A stretch of DNA of 64,000 bases from an uncultured Xanthomonas sp. (GTDB lineage: Bacteria; Pseudomonadota; Gammaproteobacteria; Xanthomonadales; Xanthomonadaceae). Numbering within the stretch: position 1 is the first letter of the stretch; each line of letters opens with the position of its first letter. Of this stretch, positions 1 to 10,663 are shown one piece after another. The notes below the pieces were generated by a model, which worked only from the letters and a program-made list of their open reading frames with translations, made no database searches and was not told the origin of the DNA. The position numbers and the translations under genes were made by a program. The DNA lies in contig CALTTS010000003.1 in the NCBI GenBank assembly GCA_943912265.1, forward strand, positions 150,036 to 214,035. The letters are read 5' to 3'.

Positions 1-1551
<1,551 letters not shown>

Positions 1552-1682
1552 CCCGCATCGCCGGGCGGCCGTGTCATTTCCCCTGCACCTGCTTCCGGCG
1601 ATAATCGCCGGCTGAGCCAGCCTTGCCGCATCTACGCGGGAATCCCGCGGATTTGCGGCCGTTTCGTTTCCGGGGAGCCGCA

Positions 1683-3044
1683 ATGGCCGAAGCCGTCCGC
1701 CACGACAAGACCGCGCGCCAGCTGCGCATGCTGTCCGATGCCCTGGACAGCGGCCGCCTCGGCCCGGTGCGGCGCCTGGTCAACACGCTCTCGCCGGCCG
1801 AGATCGGCAACCTGCTCGAATCGCTGCCGCCGGGCAAGCGCGAGATCGTGTGGGGGCTGGTCGACCAGGAAGACGACGGCGAGGTGCTGGTCCACGTCGG
1901 CGAGGAAGTGCGCGAAAGCCTGCTCGCCGACATGGACCCGGACGAGATCATCGCCGCGGTCGAGGACCTGGACATCGACGACCTCGCCGACCTGGTCGAG
2001 GACCTGCCGGACACGGTCATCGACGAGGTGCTCAAGTCGATGGACCGCGAGAACCGCGAGCGGCTGGAGCAGGTGCTGTCCTACCCGGAGGACACCGCCG
2101 GGCGCCTGATGAACCCGGACGTGGTCACCGTGCGCGCCGACGTCAACGTCGACGTTGTGCTGCGCTACCTGCGCCTGCGCGGCGAACTGCCCGACCACAC
2201 CGACCACCTGTTCGTGGTCAGCCGCCGCCACCAGTACCTGGGGCGAATCTCGCTGGCCGCACTGCTCACCCACGAGGACACCACGCCGATCAACCGCCTG
2301 ATCGACGACGAGCAGCCGGCCATCGACGTGGAGGAACAGGCGCAGGAAGTGGCGCGCAAGTTCTCCGACCACGACTGGATCAGCGCGCCAGTGGTGGACG
2401 AGAACAACATCCTGCTCGGCCGCATCACCATCGACGACGTGGTCGACATCATCCGCGATCAGGCCGAGCACCAGGCGATGAGCGCGGCCGGCCTGGACGA
2501 GGACGCGGACCTGTTCAGCCCGGTGCGGCGCGCGTTCCGCCGGCGCCTGATCTGGCTGGGCATCAACCTGTGCACGGCGTTCCTCGCCTCCGGCGTGGTC
2601 AGCCGGTTCGAGGGCACGATCGAGAAGCTGGTGGCACTGGCCGCGCTGATGCCCATCGTCGCCGGCATGGGCGGCAACGCCGGCACCCAGGTACTGGCGC
2701 TGATGGTGCGCGGCCTGGCGCTGGGGCAGATCGGCGCGTCCAACGTGATGACGCTGCTGAAGAAGGAGCTGCTGGTCGCGCTGATCAACGGCCTGTGTCT
2801 GGGCATCGGCCTGGGCTTGATCGTGCTGGCATGGTTCCAGCAGCCCGGCCTGTCACTGGTGATCGGCACTGCGCTGACCATCAACCTGCTGACTGCCGCG
2901 CTGGGCGGGGTGATGGTGCCGCTGACGCTGAAACGTTTCGGCTTCGACCCAGCGCTGGCCGGCGGCGTGATCCTGACCACGCTGACCGACGTGATGGGCT
3001 TCCTCAGCTTCCTCGGCCTGGCCACGCTGATCCTGCTGCACTGA
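1683..3044 (+). CDS. mgtE: Magnesium channel/transporter MgtE
   Basis: Inner-membrane Mg2+ channel of 453 residues. It shows the family order: an N-terminal acidic superhelical domain (about residues 10-125), a CBS pair (about 130-260, including GRISLAALL and LLGRITIDDVVDII), a connecting helix, and a transmembrane domain (about 285-450) containing PIVAGMGGNAGTQ and the late GGVILTTLTDVMGF segment. The ATG at 1683 is chosen because GGGGAG lies a few bases upstream; an in-frame ATG 60 bases earlier has no ribosome site and adds unrelated residues. In this family Mg2+ bound to the cytosolic domains closes the pore. Confidence 0.95.
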   Translation: MAEAVRHDKTARQLRMLSDALDSGRLGPVRRLVNTLSPAEIGNLLESLPPGKREIVWGLVDQEDDGEVLVHVGEEVRESLLADMDPDEIIAAVEDLDIDDLADLVEDLPDTVIDEVLKSMDRENRERLEQVLSYPEDTAGRLMNPDVVTVRADVNVDVVLRYLRLRGELPDHTDHLFVVSRRHQYLGRISLAALLTHEDTTPINRLIDDEQPAIDVEEQAQEVARKFSDHDWISAPVVDENNILLGRITIDDVVDIIRDQAEHQAMSAAGLDEDADLFSPVRRAFRRRLIWLGINLCTAFLASGVVSRFEGTIEKLVALAALMPIVAGMGGNAGTQVLALMVRGLALGQIGASNVMTLLKKELLVALINGLCLGIGLGLIVLAWFQQPGLSLVIGTALTINLLTAALGGVMVPLTLKRFGFDPALAGGVILTTLTDVMGFLSFLGLATLILLH

Positions 3045-3056
3045 CGGGCGCCGCGC

Positions 3057-3686
3057 ATGGACGAGCTCATCGGCAAACTGGTCGAATGGAACGATGCGCG
3101 CGGTTACGGCTTCATCGAGCCGCTGGATGCCACCACCGGCAGTGGCCGCGTGTTCGTGCATGTGCGCGATTACCGGCAGATGGGCCGTCGGCCGGAAGTG
3201 GGCGAACTGCTGCGCTACCGGCCGCAATGCCAGCCCGATGGCCGCTGGCGTGCCGAGGGCGTGGCGCGTGCGGTGTCCGCCGCGCACCGGAAAGTGCGCG
3301 CCGGAAACGATCAGGCGCGGCACCTCGCATCGCCGGCCACGTGGCTGCCGCCGTGGCTGATCTGCGCCTTCATCGCCCTGCTCGGCTGGGGGTTGCACGC
3401 CCATCGCCTGCCCGCCCTGTTGCCTTGGGCACTGGCCGCGATCAATCTCGCCACGTTCATCGCCTACGGACGCGACAAGCACGCCGCGCGCCGGGGCCGG
3501 TGGCGCACGCCGGAAGCCACGCTGCACGGGTTCGAGCTGCTCGGCGGCTGGCCCGCCGCGTGGCTGGCCCAGCGCCTGCTGCACCACAAGTCGCGCAAAC
3601 CCGGTTTCCGACGCATGTATCTGCTGACGAGCTTGCTGAATCTTGCCGCGCTGGCGGCATGGCTGGCCGGCCCGTGGCAGCCATGA
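3057..3686 (+). CDS. Cold-shock domain fused to DUF1294 membrane domain
   Basis: A 209-residue fusion protein. Residues 1-65 resemble a cold-shock domain (GKLVEWNDARGYGFIEP, then VFVHVRDY), a nucleic-acid-binding OB fold. After a basic linker come two hydrophobic helices (about 98-140) and a DUF1294 C-terminus with YGRDKHAARRGRWRTPE and HHKSRKPGFRRMY. The function of DUF1294 is not known. It starts 12 nt after mgtE on the same strand, so co-transcription is likely. The fusion would tether an RNA/DNA-binding module to the inner membrane; that role is inference. Confidence 0.85.
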   Translation: MDELIGKLVEWNDARGYGFIEPLDATTGSGRVFVHVRDYRQMGRRPEVGELLRYRPQCQPDGRWRAEGVARAVSAAHRKVRAGNDQARHLASPATWLPPWLICAFIALLGWGLHAHRLPALLPWALAAINLATFIAYGRDKHAARRGRWRTPEATLHGFELLGGWPAAWLAQRLLHHKSRKPGFRRMYLLTSLLNLAALAAWLAGPWQP

Positions 3687-3738
3687 GCCGGCCTCGGCAG
3701 GTATGCTGGATCGGCCCCCCGCTGCCGCTGTCCCGACG

Positions 3739-4545
3739 ATGCTCCGTTACCCGCGCCGCCTCGGCCTGTTGCTGCCGTCCGTCGTCCTGCTGCTGATGAT
3801 GACCGCCTGCGCCTCGATCCCCGAACCGGCCGACACCGGCCACTTCGAGCCGCGCACGCTCGTCTTCGACAACTGGACCTACAAGTACGAAGTGTTCGTG
3901 CCGGCACACCTGCAACCGGCCGGCCAGACCCCGATCGTGCTGTTCCTGCACGGTTCGGGCGAGCGCGGCAACGACGGCCACGACCCCACCACCTCGGGCC
4001 TCGGCCCGTACCTGCGCGACCACCGCGACGACTTCCCCGCCTTGGTCGTGTTCCCGCAGGCACCGCGCCACGCCTCCTGGGCCGGCGAGCCCGGCGACAT
4101 GGCGATGGCCGCGCTCGACGCCGCCGTCGCCGAATTCCAGGCCGACCCCGCGCGCACCTACCTCACCGGCATGTCGATGGGCGGCTACGGCACCTACGAG
4201 CTGGCGCTGCGCCATCCCGGCCGCTTCGCCGCGCTGGTGCCGGTGTGCGGCGGCATCGTCCAGCCCAACGAGCGCGAACCGCTGAACGTCAGCGTCGTGG
4301 CGCGCGAGCAGGACCCCTTCGCCGCCGCCGCCAAGGGCATTGCCGGCACGCCGATCTGGATCTTCCACGGCGGCGACGACGACGTGGTGCCTCCCCGCCA
4401 GTCACGCCACATGGCCAGGGCCATCAAGGCCGCCGGCGGCCCGGTGCGCTACACCGAGTTCCCCGACGACAACCACAACTCGTGGGACTCCACCTACAAC
4501 TACGCGCCGATGTGGGCGTGGATGTTTGGGCAGAAGCGCGGCTGA
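3739..4545 (+). CDS. Lipoprotein alpha/beta hydrolase (predicted esterase/peptidase)
   Basis: A 268-residue secreted hydrolase. The start at 3739 is chosen because it gives a compact signal peptide ending in a lipobox-like MTAC with Cys24; in-frame codons further upstream would overlap the preceding gene. The alpha/beta-hydrolase fold is visible: VLFLHGSGERG oxyanion segment (about 68-77), nucleophile elbow GMSMGG with Ser146, an acid in the HGGDDDVVPP loop, and a His in DDNHNSW. It resembles the predicted peptidase/PHB-depolymerase-like group, but the substrate cannot be read from the sequence. A TATGCT hexamer at 3702-3707 may be its -10 box. Confidence 0.82.
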   Translation: MLRYPRRLGLLLPSVVLLLMMTACASIPEPADTGHFEPRTLVFDNWTYKYEVFVPAHLQPAGQTPIVLFLHGSGERGNDGHDPTTSGLGPYLRDHRDDFPALVVFPQAPRHASWAGEPGDMAMAALDAAVAEFQADPARTYLTGMSMGGYGTYELALRHPGRFAALVPVCGGIVQPNEREPLNVSVVAREQDPFAAAAKGIAGTPIWIFHGGDDDVVPPRQSRHMARAIKAAGGPVRYTEFPDDNHNSWDSTYNYAPMWAWMFGQKRG

Positions 4546-4546
4546 C

Positions 4547-4843
4547 ATGGCCCAGGTGATCGAAAACCCGTATGCCGCCGGCTGGCGCGAGGCCGACACC
4601 GCCTGCGAGGCCTGCGGCTGGCACGGCACGGTGGCCGCGATGCGGATGGAACCGGACCGCGATGCGACCGACTACGCCTGCCCCGGCTGCGGCAACCTGC
4701 TGCTGATCGTGCCGCACCCCACGCTGGAACAGGTGCGCGCGGCCGCGGCGGCCGGCAATGCCGACGCCGCCGGCCAGCTGGCCCTGCTCGCCGAATTCGC
4801 CGCCTGGCGCGGCGCGCGGGACGGCGGCAGCGACGGCGCCTGA
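4547..4843 (+). CDS. Small four-cysteine zinc-ribbon-like protein
   Basis: A 98-residue protein whose ATG is 1 nt after the stop of the lipoprotein hydrolase, so it is probably translated from the same mRNA. It has two CxxC pairs (CEAC at 20-23 and CPGC at 45-48), spaced as in a zinc ribbon, followed by an Ala-rich helical tail. There is no signal peptide or membrane helix. I do not recognise a named family. A metal-binding cytosolic protein is the safest reading. Confidence 0.75.
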   Translation: MAQVIENPYAAGWREADTACEACGWHGTVAAMRMEPDRDATDYACPGCGNLLLIVPHPTLEQVRAAAAAGNADAAGQLALLAEFAAWRGARDGGSDGA

Positions 4844-4872
4844 ACAGGCGCGCCGCGCGGCCACCGGCCGGT

Positions 4873-6261
4873 TCAGGCCTTCGCCGCGCCGCGCAGCTTC
4901 CGCGCCGCGGCGTTGGTCGCCGCGATCGCCACGGCCAGCGCCAGCATCGACGCCAGCTGCATGCGGGTCTGTTCGGACAGCACGATCAGCACGTAGATCA
5001 CCGCCAGCATCGCCAGGCCGAGCAGCGTCAGCCACGGATAGGCCGCCATCCGGAACGGCAGCGGCGTGCCGGCACGGTCGGCGCGCGCGCGCAGCACCAG
5101 CTGCGACAGCAGCGAGATCGTCCACACCATCAGGCAGGTCGCGCCGACGATGTTCAGCAGCGCCGGCAGCACCTTGTCCGGGAACACCAGTTCCAGCACC
5201 GCGGCCGCGAAGCCGAACAGCACGCTGGCCAGCACCGCCAGCCACGGCACCTTGCGCCCGCTCACGCCGGCCAGCGCCTTCGGCGCCTCGCCGCGCTGGG
5301 CCAGCGACAGCAGCATGCGCGACGCGCCGTACAGGTTGGCATTGAGCGCCGACAGCAGCGCCACCACCGCGATCAGCGTGATCGCGGTGGCCGCACCCGG
5401 GATGTGCGCCACCTTCAGCACCGCCGCGAACGGCGAGGACAGCTCCTCGCTGGTCCACGGCACCACCGCGATGATCACCGCCAGCGAGCCGAAGTAGAAG
5501 ATCAGCACGCGCCACGCCACGGTGCGGATGGTGCGCGCCAAGCTGCGCGCCGGGTCCGCGGTTTCGGCCGATGCCAGCGCGACGATTTCGGTACCGCCGA
5601 ACGCGAAGATCACCACCAGCAAGGCCGCGCCGATGCCGGCCAGCCCCTTCGGCGCGAAACCGCCGTTGCCGGTGAAATTGGACCAGCCCGGCGACGGCGC
5701 ATGCGGCAGGCCGCCGGCCAGCAGCACGATGCCGGTGACGATGAAGGCCAGGATCGCCACCACCTTGAGGATCGCGAACCAGAATTCGAATTCGCCGAAA
5801 TTGCGCACGCCCATCAGGTTGACCGCGGTGAAGGCGGCCATGAACAGCACCGCCAGCAGCGGCACCGGCAGCGCCGGCCACAGCGAGGCCAGCAGGCCGG
5901 CCGCGCCGACCGCTTCGGCGGCCACCACGACGATCATCTGCACCCACCACAGCCAGCCCAGGGTGGCGCCGGCGGTCGGGCCGAACGCATCGGCGGCATA
6001 CACCGAGAACGCGCCGCTGGACGGTTTGGCCGCGGCCATCTCGCCGAGCGCGTTCATCACGATGATGACCAGCGCGCCGGCGAAGAGATAGGACACCAGC
6101 ACGGCCGGGCCGGCGAGCTTGACGCCCACGCCCGAGCCGAGGAACAGGCCGGCGCCGATGGCGCTGCCCAGGCCCATCATGATCAGCTGGCGCGGTTTCA
6201 GGCTGTGCGAAACGGGCGGCGCCGACGCCGGCACCGCAGCGGAAGAAGCATCGAGGGACAT
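4873..6261 (-). CDS. APC-superfamily amino-acid permease
   Basis: Inner-membrane amino-acid/proton symporter of 462 residues with about 12 hydrophobic helices. The first transmembrane segment carries GLGSAIGAGLFLGSG, the substrate-carboxylate-binding glycine motif of the amino-acid permease family. NALGEMAA and the FAFGGTEIVALASAE block in helix 6 are also typical. It looks most like the AnsP/GabP/CycA subgroup, but the transported amino acid is not determinable. It lies alone on the minus strand, with its 3' end 29 nt from the end of the small zinc-ribbon gene. Confidence 0.9.
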   Translation of the reverse strand: MSLDASSAAVPASAPPVSHSLKPRQLIMMGLGSAIGAGLFLGSGVGVKLAGPAVLVSYLFAGALVIIVMNALGEMAAAKPSSGAFSVYAADAFGPTAGATLGWLWWVQMIVVVAAEAVGAAGLLASLWPALPVPLLAVLFMAAFTAVNLMGVRNFGEFEFWFAILKVVAILAFIVTGIVLLAGGLPHAPSPGWSNFTGNGGFAPKGLAGIGAALLVVIFAFGGTEIVALASAETADPARSLARTIRTVAWRVLIFYFGSLAVIIAVVPWTSEELSSPFAAVLKVAHIPGAATAITLIAVVALLSALNANLYGASRMLLSLAQRGEAPKALAGVSGRKVPWLAVLASVLFGFAAAVLELVFPDKVLPALLNIVGATCLMVWTISLLSQLVLRARADRAGTPLPFRMAAYPWLTLLGLAMLAVIYVLIVLSEQTRMQLASMLALAVAIAATNAAARKLRGAAKA

Positions 6262-6369
6262 GGTGGCTCTGCGTGGGGGGCGAAGCAGGCTGGAACGATA
6301 GTCCAGCGCGGCCGGACTGTCTCCTACCCGCGGACCATCCGCGTGCTACCCGGCATGCCGGCTCCAGGC

Positions 6370-6457
6370 GGCATCGGCATCGGCATCGGCATCGGCTCGT
6401 TGCCCGTTGCCCGTTGCCCGTTGCCCGTTGCTCGTTGCCGGAGCCGGAGCCGGAGCA
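6370..6457. repeat. Three adjacent short tandem repeat arrays
   Basis: In the 318-bp gap before the next gene, three different short arrays abut. GGCATC occurs four times (6370-6393). CGTTGCC occurs six times (6398-6439), with one C-to-T change in copy 5. GGAGCC occurs twice plus an imperfect third copy (6440-6457). The rest of the gap shows no convincing gene or promoter. Confidence 0.9.
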
Positions 6458-6579
6458 CGCATCCGCGCGCACGGGAAGCCGGGGCGATGCCGGCATCGCC
6501 ATGCGCGTGCCGGCGGCGAACCATGCGCGCCGGCCATCGCGACCACGGCCGCTGCACGGACAACGGGTAACGTAGCCGG

Positions 6580-7911
6580 ATGCGTCCATCCGCCCCCCCC
6601 TGCCCGCCTCCGCGTTGGCGCCCGCCCGTCCGCCAACGCGGGCGGTGGCCGGGCCTGCTGCTGGCGGCCTGTGCCGGCTTCGCCCAGGCCCAGCCGGCGG
6701 CGACCGACCGGGCCGCGACCGACGCCACCGCCCGCGTGCTGCAGGACCTGGGCTGGCGCATCGACACCAGCGATGCGGCCACGGTGCGCCTCGCGGCAGG
6801 CGAACCGTGCCGGCGCGGCTCGCTGGCCGAGGCGCAGGCCGCCGGCGACCTGCACCTGGCCTTGCCGCGCACCGCCACGGACGCGGCACGACGACAGGCG
6901 CTGCAGGCCGCGCTCGACGACCCGGCCAGCCGCTGCGCCTTCGGCTTCCGCCTCGGCGAGGCGACCCGGCACGCCGTCGCGAAGCTGCAGGCCAATCCCG
7001 GCTTCCGCTTCACCGCCGTGCAGATGGGCTGGATCGGCTTCGGCTGGCGCGGCGCCCGGGCGCAGGGCTGGCAGCCCTTCCGCAGCTTCGGCCGCGGCTA
7101 CCGGCCGGCCGCCGGCAATGCCCGCGCGCTCGATGCCTTCTACACCGGCCACGTGCGCGCCGAATGCGGCACCGGCCGCCAGGTGGCGCAGCTGGCCACG
7201 CTGCGCGAGCTGTTCGGCGACGCCGCGTTCGACCGCGACTTCGATGCCGGCGAGCTGTCCATCGGCACCTTCCTCGCCCTGCACGACAGCGACAGCCTCC
7301 TGCTCGGCGCGCGGGCAGGCACGCTGTTCGCCGACGGCAAGGCCGAAAAGACCGCGCGGCTCGGGCGCCAGGCCTTCATGGGCGTGCCCGGCTTCATCGC
7401 GCACGTGTTCGATGCCGGCCACGTCGACGACGTCGCCAACCAGGCCGAGAACTTCGTCGTCGCCGACGTCGATGCAGCGGCGGCCGACGCCCTGGCCGCG
7501 CATGGCGGGCTGCGCCACTACGATGCGCTCAACCGCGAACTGTGGGCGCTGTCGCGGCAGATGCCGCGGCAGGGCTACCGCTTCTACGAACGGGTGCTGT
7601 TCGAGCGCGACGACCGCCCGATCGCGCGCATGCCGCGCCTGCGCAAGCTGCAGGTGGCCCGCATGCGCGCGCTGCTCGACGACCCGTTCTACCGCGGCTT
7701 CATGGTCTACGTGCATCCGCAGGGCGTGCGCCCGATCGGCTTCCACGTCGCGCGCCTGCTCGACCGCAACCCGCGCACGCCGTACTCGATCGACCTGGCC
7801 CTGCACAACCTGCACACCACGGTCTACCGGCGCTGGCTGGACAGCCGGCTGCGTGCGCAGGGCGCGGTGCCGGCGCGCGATCCGGCTACTGCGAGGACAG
7901 CAGGCGGTTGA
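6580..7911 (+). CDS. Secreted protein of unknown function
   Basis: A 443-residue protein with a Pro/Arg-rich N-terminus followed by a hydrophobic stretch and an AQAQP cleavage-like site (about 22-39), suggesting export. The mature part is soluble. It has a single conserved-looking AECGTGRQ segment with a Cys near residue 194, and Cys residues at about 76 and 110. A papain/transglutaminase-like Cys-His site is possible but unproven. A C8 run at 6593-6600 lies within codons 5-7. The 3' end overlaps the convergent neighbour by 26 nt. I do not recognise the family. Confidence 0.72.
   Translation: MRPSAPPCPPPRWRPPVRQRGRWPGLLLAACAGFAQAQPAATDRAATDATARVLQDLGWRIDTSDAATVRLAAGEPCRRGSLAEAQAAGDLHLALPRTATDAARRQALQAALDDPASRCAFGFRLGEATRHAVAKLQANPGFRFTAVQMGWIGFGWRGARAQGWQPFRSFGRGYRPAAGNARALDAFYTGHVRAECGTGRQVAQLATLRELFGDAAFDRDFDAGELSIGTFLALHDSDSLLLGARAGTLFADGKAEKTARLGRQAFMGVPGFIAHVFDAGHVDDVANQAENFVVADVDAAAADALAAHGGLRHYDALNRELWALSRQMPRQGYRFYERVLFERDDRPIARMPRLRKLQVARMRALLDDPFYRGFMVYVHPQGVRPIGFHVARLLDRNPRTPYSIDLALHNLHTTVYRRWLDSRLRAQGAVPARDPATARTAGG
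6593..6600 (+). repeat. C8 homopolymer inside codons 5-7
   Basis: Eight cytosines lie near the 5' end of the secreted-protein gene, ahead of its signal-peptide coding region. A slip here would shift the whole protein out of frame. Confidence 0.9.
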
Positions 7912-8470
7912 CCGCCTGCACCGCCGGGTCGTGCGCGTCGATCTTGCGCAGCCGCTGCGCCAGCTCGTCGTCGGACAGCACGCCTTCCTCGTGCAGCCAG
8001 CGGAAGCGCCGGCGCAGCGGCTCGGCGTCCTCGCCCTCGGGGAAGAAATCGTATTCGCGGCGCAGCTGCCCGGCGCGGCGCGTCTCGATCTCGCGCAGGA
8101 TGCGCTCGCCGTTGGCATCCTGGATCACCAGCAGGTTGCCCTGCCCGGTCGGCACGACGGTGAAGCCGATCGTGCGCCAGCGGTAGGCGAGCAGGCAGGC
8201 GATGCCGATCGGCAACCAGATCGACGGCACCAGGTCGTGCCCGCCCATGAAGCGGACCGCGGTCAGCACCGCGCCGAGCGCCAGCCAGAACCAGCCGGCA
8301 TTGCGCAGCCAGGCGTTGCGCTCCACCAGGGTCTGGCGTTCGCGGCTGATCTCCGGGTAGGCCACGGTGAAGCTGCGGCTGCCGGACGGATGCCGCCAGG
8401 CATAGCGCAGCCCCTCGTCCTCGAACACGTAGTCGGTGTGGTGCGACAGGCGCTTCTGCTTGATCTCCAT
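7886..8470 (-). CDS. Small integral membrane protein, unknown function
   Basis: A 194-residue protein. The ATG at 8470 follows GGGAG at good spacing. The first 55 residues are polar and fold like a short beta domain (DYVFEDEGLRYAWRHPSG). Two membrane helices follow (about 58-92), then a second soluble region with a charged C-terminus (LHEEGVLSDDELAQRL) resembling the short SHOCT-type motif seen at ends of bacterial membrane proteins. It lies downstream of the M1 peptidase on the same strand, with an 80-nt gap, so it may be co-transcribed. Function unknown. Confidence 0.8.
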   Translation of the reverse strand: MEIKQKRLSHHTDYVFEDEGLRYAWRHPSGSRSFTVAYPEISRERQTLVERNAWLRNAGWFWLALGAVLTAVRFMGGHDLVPSIWLPIGIACLLAYRWRTIGFTVVPTGQGNLLVIQDANGERILREIETRRAGQLRREYDFFPEGEDAEPLRRRFRWLHEEGVLSDDELAQRLRKIDAHDPAVQAVNRLLSSQ

Positions 8471-8550
8471 GGGGTCTCCCAGCCTTCGCCGCGCGGGGCG
8501 CGGGGCGCGGACGGGCCGGCGCACGCGGCACCGGCCCGTCCGGGCGGCGC

Positions 8551-10584
8551 TCAGCCGGCCACCGTGGCCTCGTTGTTGCCGCGATCGGCGTCGGGCAGCG
8601 TGTGGTCCGGGTCCAGGGTCACGTGCAGCACCTTCTGCGTGGTCGGCACCACGATGCGCGGCGCGGACTGCTGCAGCCACGCCTCCACCGGCACGCGCTT
8701 GTCCAGGTGGCTGCCGTCGGCCAGGTCGATGCGCAGGGTCGCCGGCATCACCAGCTTGTGGCGGCTTTCCAGGGTCACCGCCAGGCCGTGGCCGGCATCG
8801 CCGTCCACGTATTCGGCCTTGGTCACGCCCATGTCCAGCTGCCAGTTGTTGAAGTACCAGCCGCGCCACCACCACGACAGGTCCTCGCCGGCCTCGCTTT
8901 CCATGATGCGGAAGAAGTCCGACGGGGTGGGATGCTTGTAGGCCCAGGTGGCGATGTACTTCCTGAACGCCGGGTCGAAGCGCGCCGGGCCGAGGATCTG
9001 CTCGCGCAGCAGCACCAGCCCCAGCGCGCCCTTGAAGTAGGTCAGCGGGTGCCGGTACTTCTCGCTGACGCTGTCGGCCGGGGCCATCAGCGTCGGCGCC
9101 TCGGCGTCGGCCAGCAGCGGCAGGATCTCGTCCACCGGGTTGCCGCCGCCGGGGGCGTACTCGCCGTCGCGCTTGGGCGCGTACTCGCCGCGGTTGAAGG
9201 CATCGGACGCATAGACGTCGATGAAGGTGTTGAAGCCCTCGTCCATGAACGCGAAGCGGCGCTCGTTGGAGCCGACGATCATCGGGAACCAGCCGTGGCC
9301 CAGCTCGTGCGCGGTGATCCAGAACAGCGGCTTGCCGCCGTCGTCGAAGCCGTCGAAGACGATGCCGGGGTATTCCATGCCGGCGCCGTGGCCGCCCAGG
9401 TTGATCGCCGCCGGCCAGGGGTACGGGTACCACTGCGAGAAGTGCTCGATCGCGCCCTTCACGTACTCGGTGGAGCGGTCCCACTTCTGCGGGCCCACGC
9501 CTTCGGCCGCGTACACCGACATCGCCAGCGCCGACTTGCCGTCGGGCAGGTTGATGCGCGCGGCGTCCCAGACGAACGCCGGCGAGGCGGCGAAGGCCAC
9601 GTCGCGGGTGTGCTCCATGCGGAAACGCCAGGTCTTGGTGCCGCTGGCGGTAGGCCGCGAGGACGGCTGGCCGATCTCCTCGGGCTTGACGATGTAGACC
9701 GTGCCGTCGCTGCCGCGGGCCTGCTGCAGGCGCTGCTGCTGCTCGGCGGTGAGCACGTCCTTCGGGTTGACCAGCTCGCCCGAGCCGGCCACGAACCAGT
9801 TCCACGGCACGGTCACGGCGTAGTCGAACGTGCCGTACTCCAGGTAGAACTCCGAGCCCAGGTAGGGCTGGGTGTCCCAGCCGCGCAGGTCGTCGTACAC
9901 GGCCATGCGCGGGTACCACTGGGCGATCTCGTAGATCTCGCCGTTCTTGGACGGCGTGACCGCGGTGCGCCCGCCCCAGGTGCCGGGCACGGTGTAGGCA
10001 TAGCGCACGTGCAGCTTGAGCGTGCCGCCGTTGCCGGCCAGCGCCGCCGGCAGGTCCACGCGCATGCGGGTGTCATCGACCAGGAACCGGGCCGGCATGC
10101 GCTTGCCGCCCTGCTCGACCTCCACCGCCGCGATGCGGTAGCCGTCGGTGACCGGGGTCGGCGCCCACGGCCGCGCCGGCTGGCCCGGCCGCGGCGGCCG
10201 CGGGGCGCGCACGTCGCGCGCCTTGGCGTCGGCGCGGTAGATGTTCTGGTCCAGCTGCAGCCACAGCACGTCCAGGGTGTCCGGGCTGCGGTTGCTGTAG
10301 GTGATGGTTTCCTCGCCGCTCAGCGTGCGGCTGGCCGGGTCGATCGTGGCCTTGAGGTCGTAGTCGGCGCGGTTCTGCCAGAACAGGGGCCCCGGCTTGC
10401 CGCTGCCGGAACGGAAGGCGTTGGGGGCATCGGGCAACTGCAGCGGCGCGAACAGCGCGCGCGGATCGAACCTGCCGTCATCGGCGGCATGGGCCAACGG
10501 CGCAACCGCAGCCGTGGCGAGGATCAGGGAAACGGCAACCGGCAGGTTGCGGACATTGGTCGGCACGACAGGCTCCAGCAGCAT
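8551..10584 (-). CDS. M1-family zinc metallopeptidase, exported
   Basis: A 677-residue aminopeptidase-like protein. An N-terminal hydrophobic segment ends in PLAHA, an export signal. The zinc site is complete: HELGH followed 18 residues later by the third ligand Glu in FMDEGFNTF. Upstream GGHGAGMEYPG corresponds to the substrate-binding GxMEN motif of M1 peptidases. The start at 10584 lacks a clear ribosome site; GTG six codons later is preceded by GGAG and is a good alternative. Likely periplasmic or outer-membrane-facing peptide degradation. Confidence 0.9.
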   Translation of the reverse strand: MLLEPVVPTNVRNLPVAVSLILATAAVAPLAHAADDGRFDPRALFAPLQLPDAPNAFRSGSGKPGPLFWQNRADYDLKATIDPASRTLSGEETITYSNRSPDTLDVLWLQLDQNIYRADAKARDVRAPRPPRPGQPARPWAPTPVTDGYRIAAVEVEQGGKRMPARFLVDDTRMRVDLPAALAGNGGTLKLHVRYAYTVPGTWGGRTAVTPSKNGEIYEIAQWYPRMAVYDDLRGWDTQPYLGSEFYLEYGTFDYAVTVPWNWFVAGSGELVNPKDVLTAEQQQRLQQARGSDGTVYIVKPEEIGQPSSRPTASGTKTWRFRMEHTRDVAFAASPAFVWDAARINLPDGKSALAMSVYAAEGVGPQKWDRSTEYVKGAIEHFSQWYPYPWPAAINLGGHGAGMEYPGIVFDGFDDGGKPLFWITAHELGHGWFPMIVGSNERRFAFMDEGFNTFIDVYASDAFNRGEYAPKRDGEYAPGGGNPVDEILPLLADAEAPTLMAPADSVSEKYRHPLTYFKGALGLVLLREQILGPARFDPAFRKYIATWAYKHPTPSDFFRIMESEAGEDLSWWWRGWYFNNWQLDMGVTKAEYVDGDAGHGLAVTLESRHKLVMPATLRIDLADGSHLDKRVPVEAWLQQSAPRIVVPTTQKVLHVTLDPDHTLPDADRGNNEATVAG

Positions 10585-10616
10585 GACAGGGGAAGTGACT
10601 TTCCGGGTGTAACACC

Positions 10617-10638
10617 CCCCTGCGAAATCGCAGGAGGG
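10617..10638. terminator. Hairpin between membrane protein and M1 peptidase genes
   Basis: CCTGCG-AAAT-CGCAGG with G/C-rich flanks forms a short stem-loop in the gap between two minus-strand genes. There is no T run, so termination or attenuation is only a possibility. Confidence 0.35.
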
Positions 10639-10663
10639 CCATTGGTCATGGCCGGCGGGTAGG

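Noticed and set aside
6370..6457. Short repeats considered as a CRISPR or REP element
   Set aside because: Units are 6-7 bp, without spacers or dyad symmetry.
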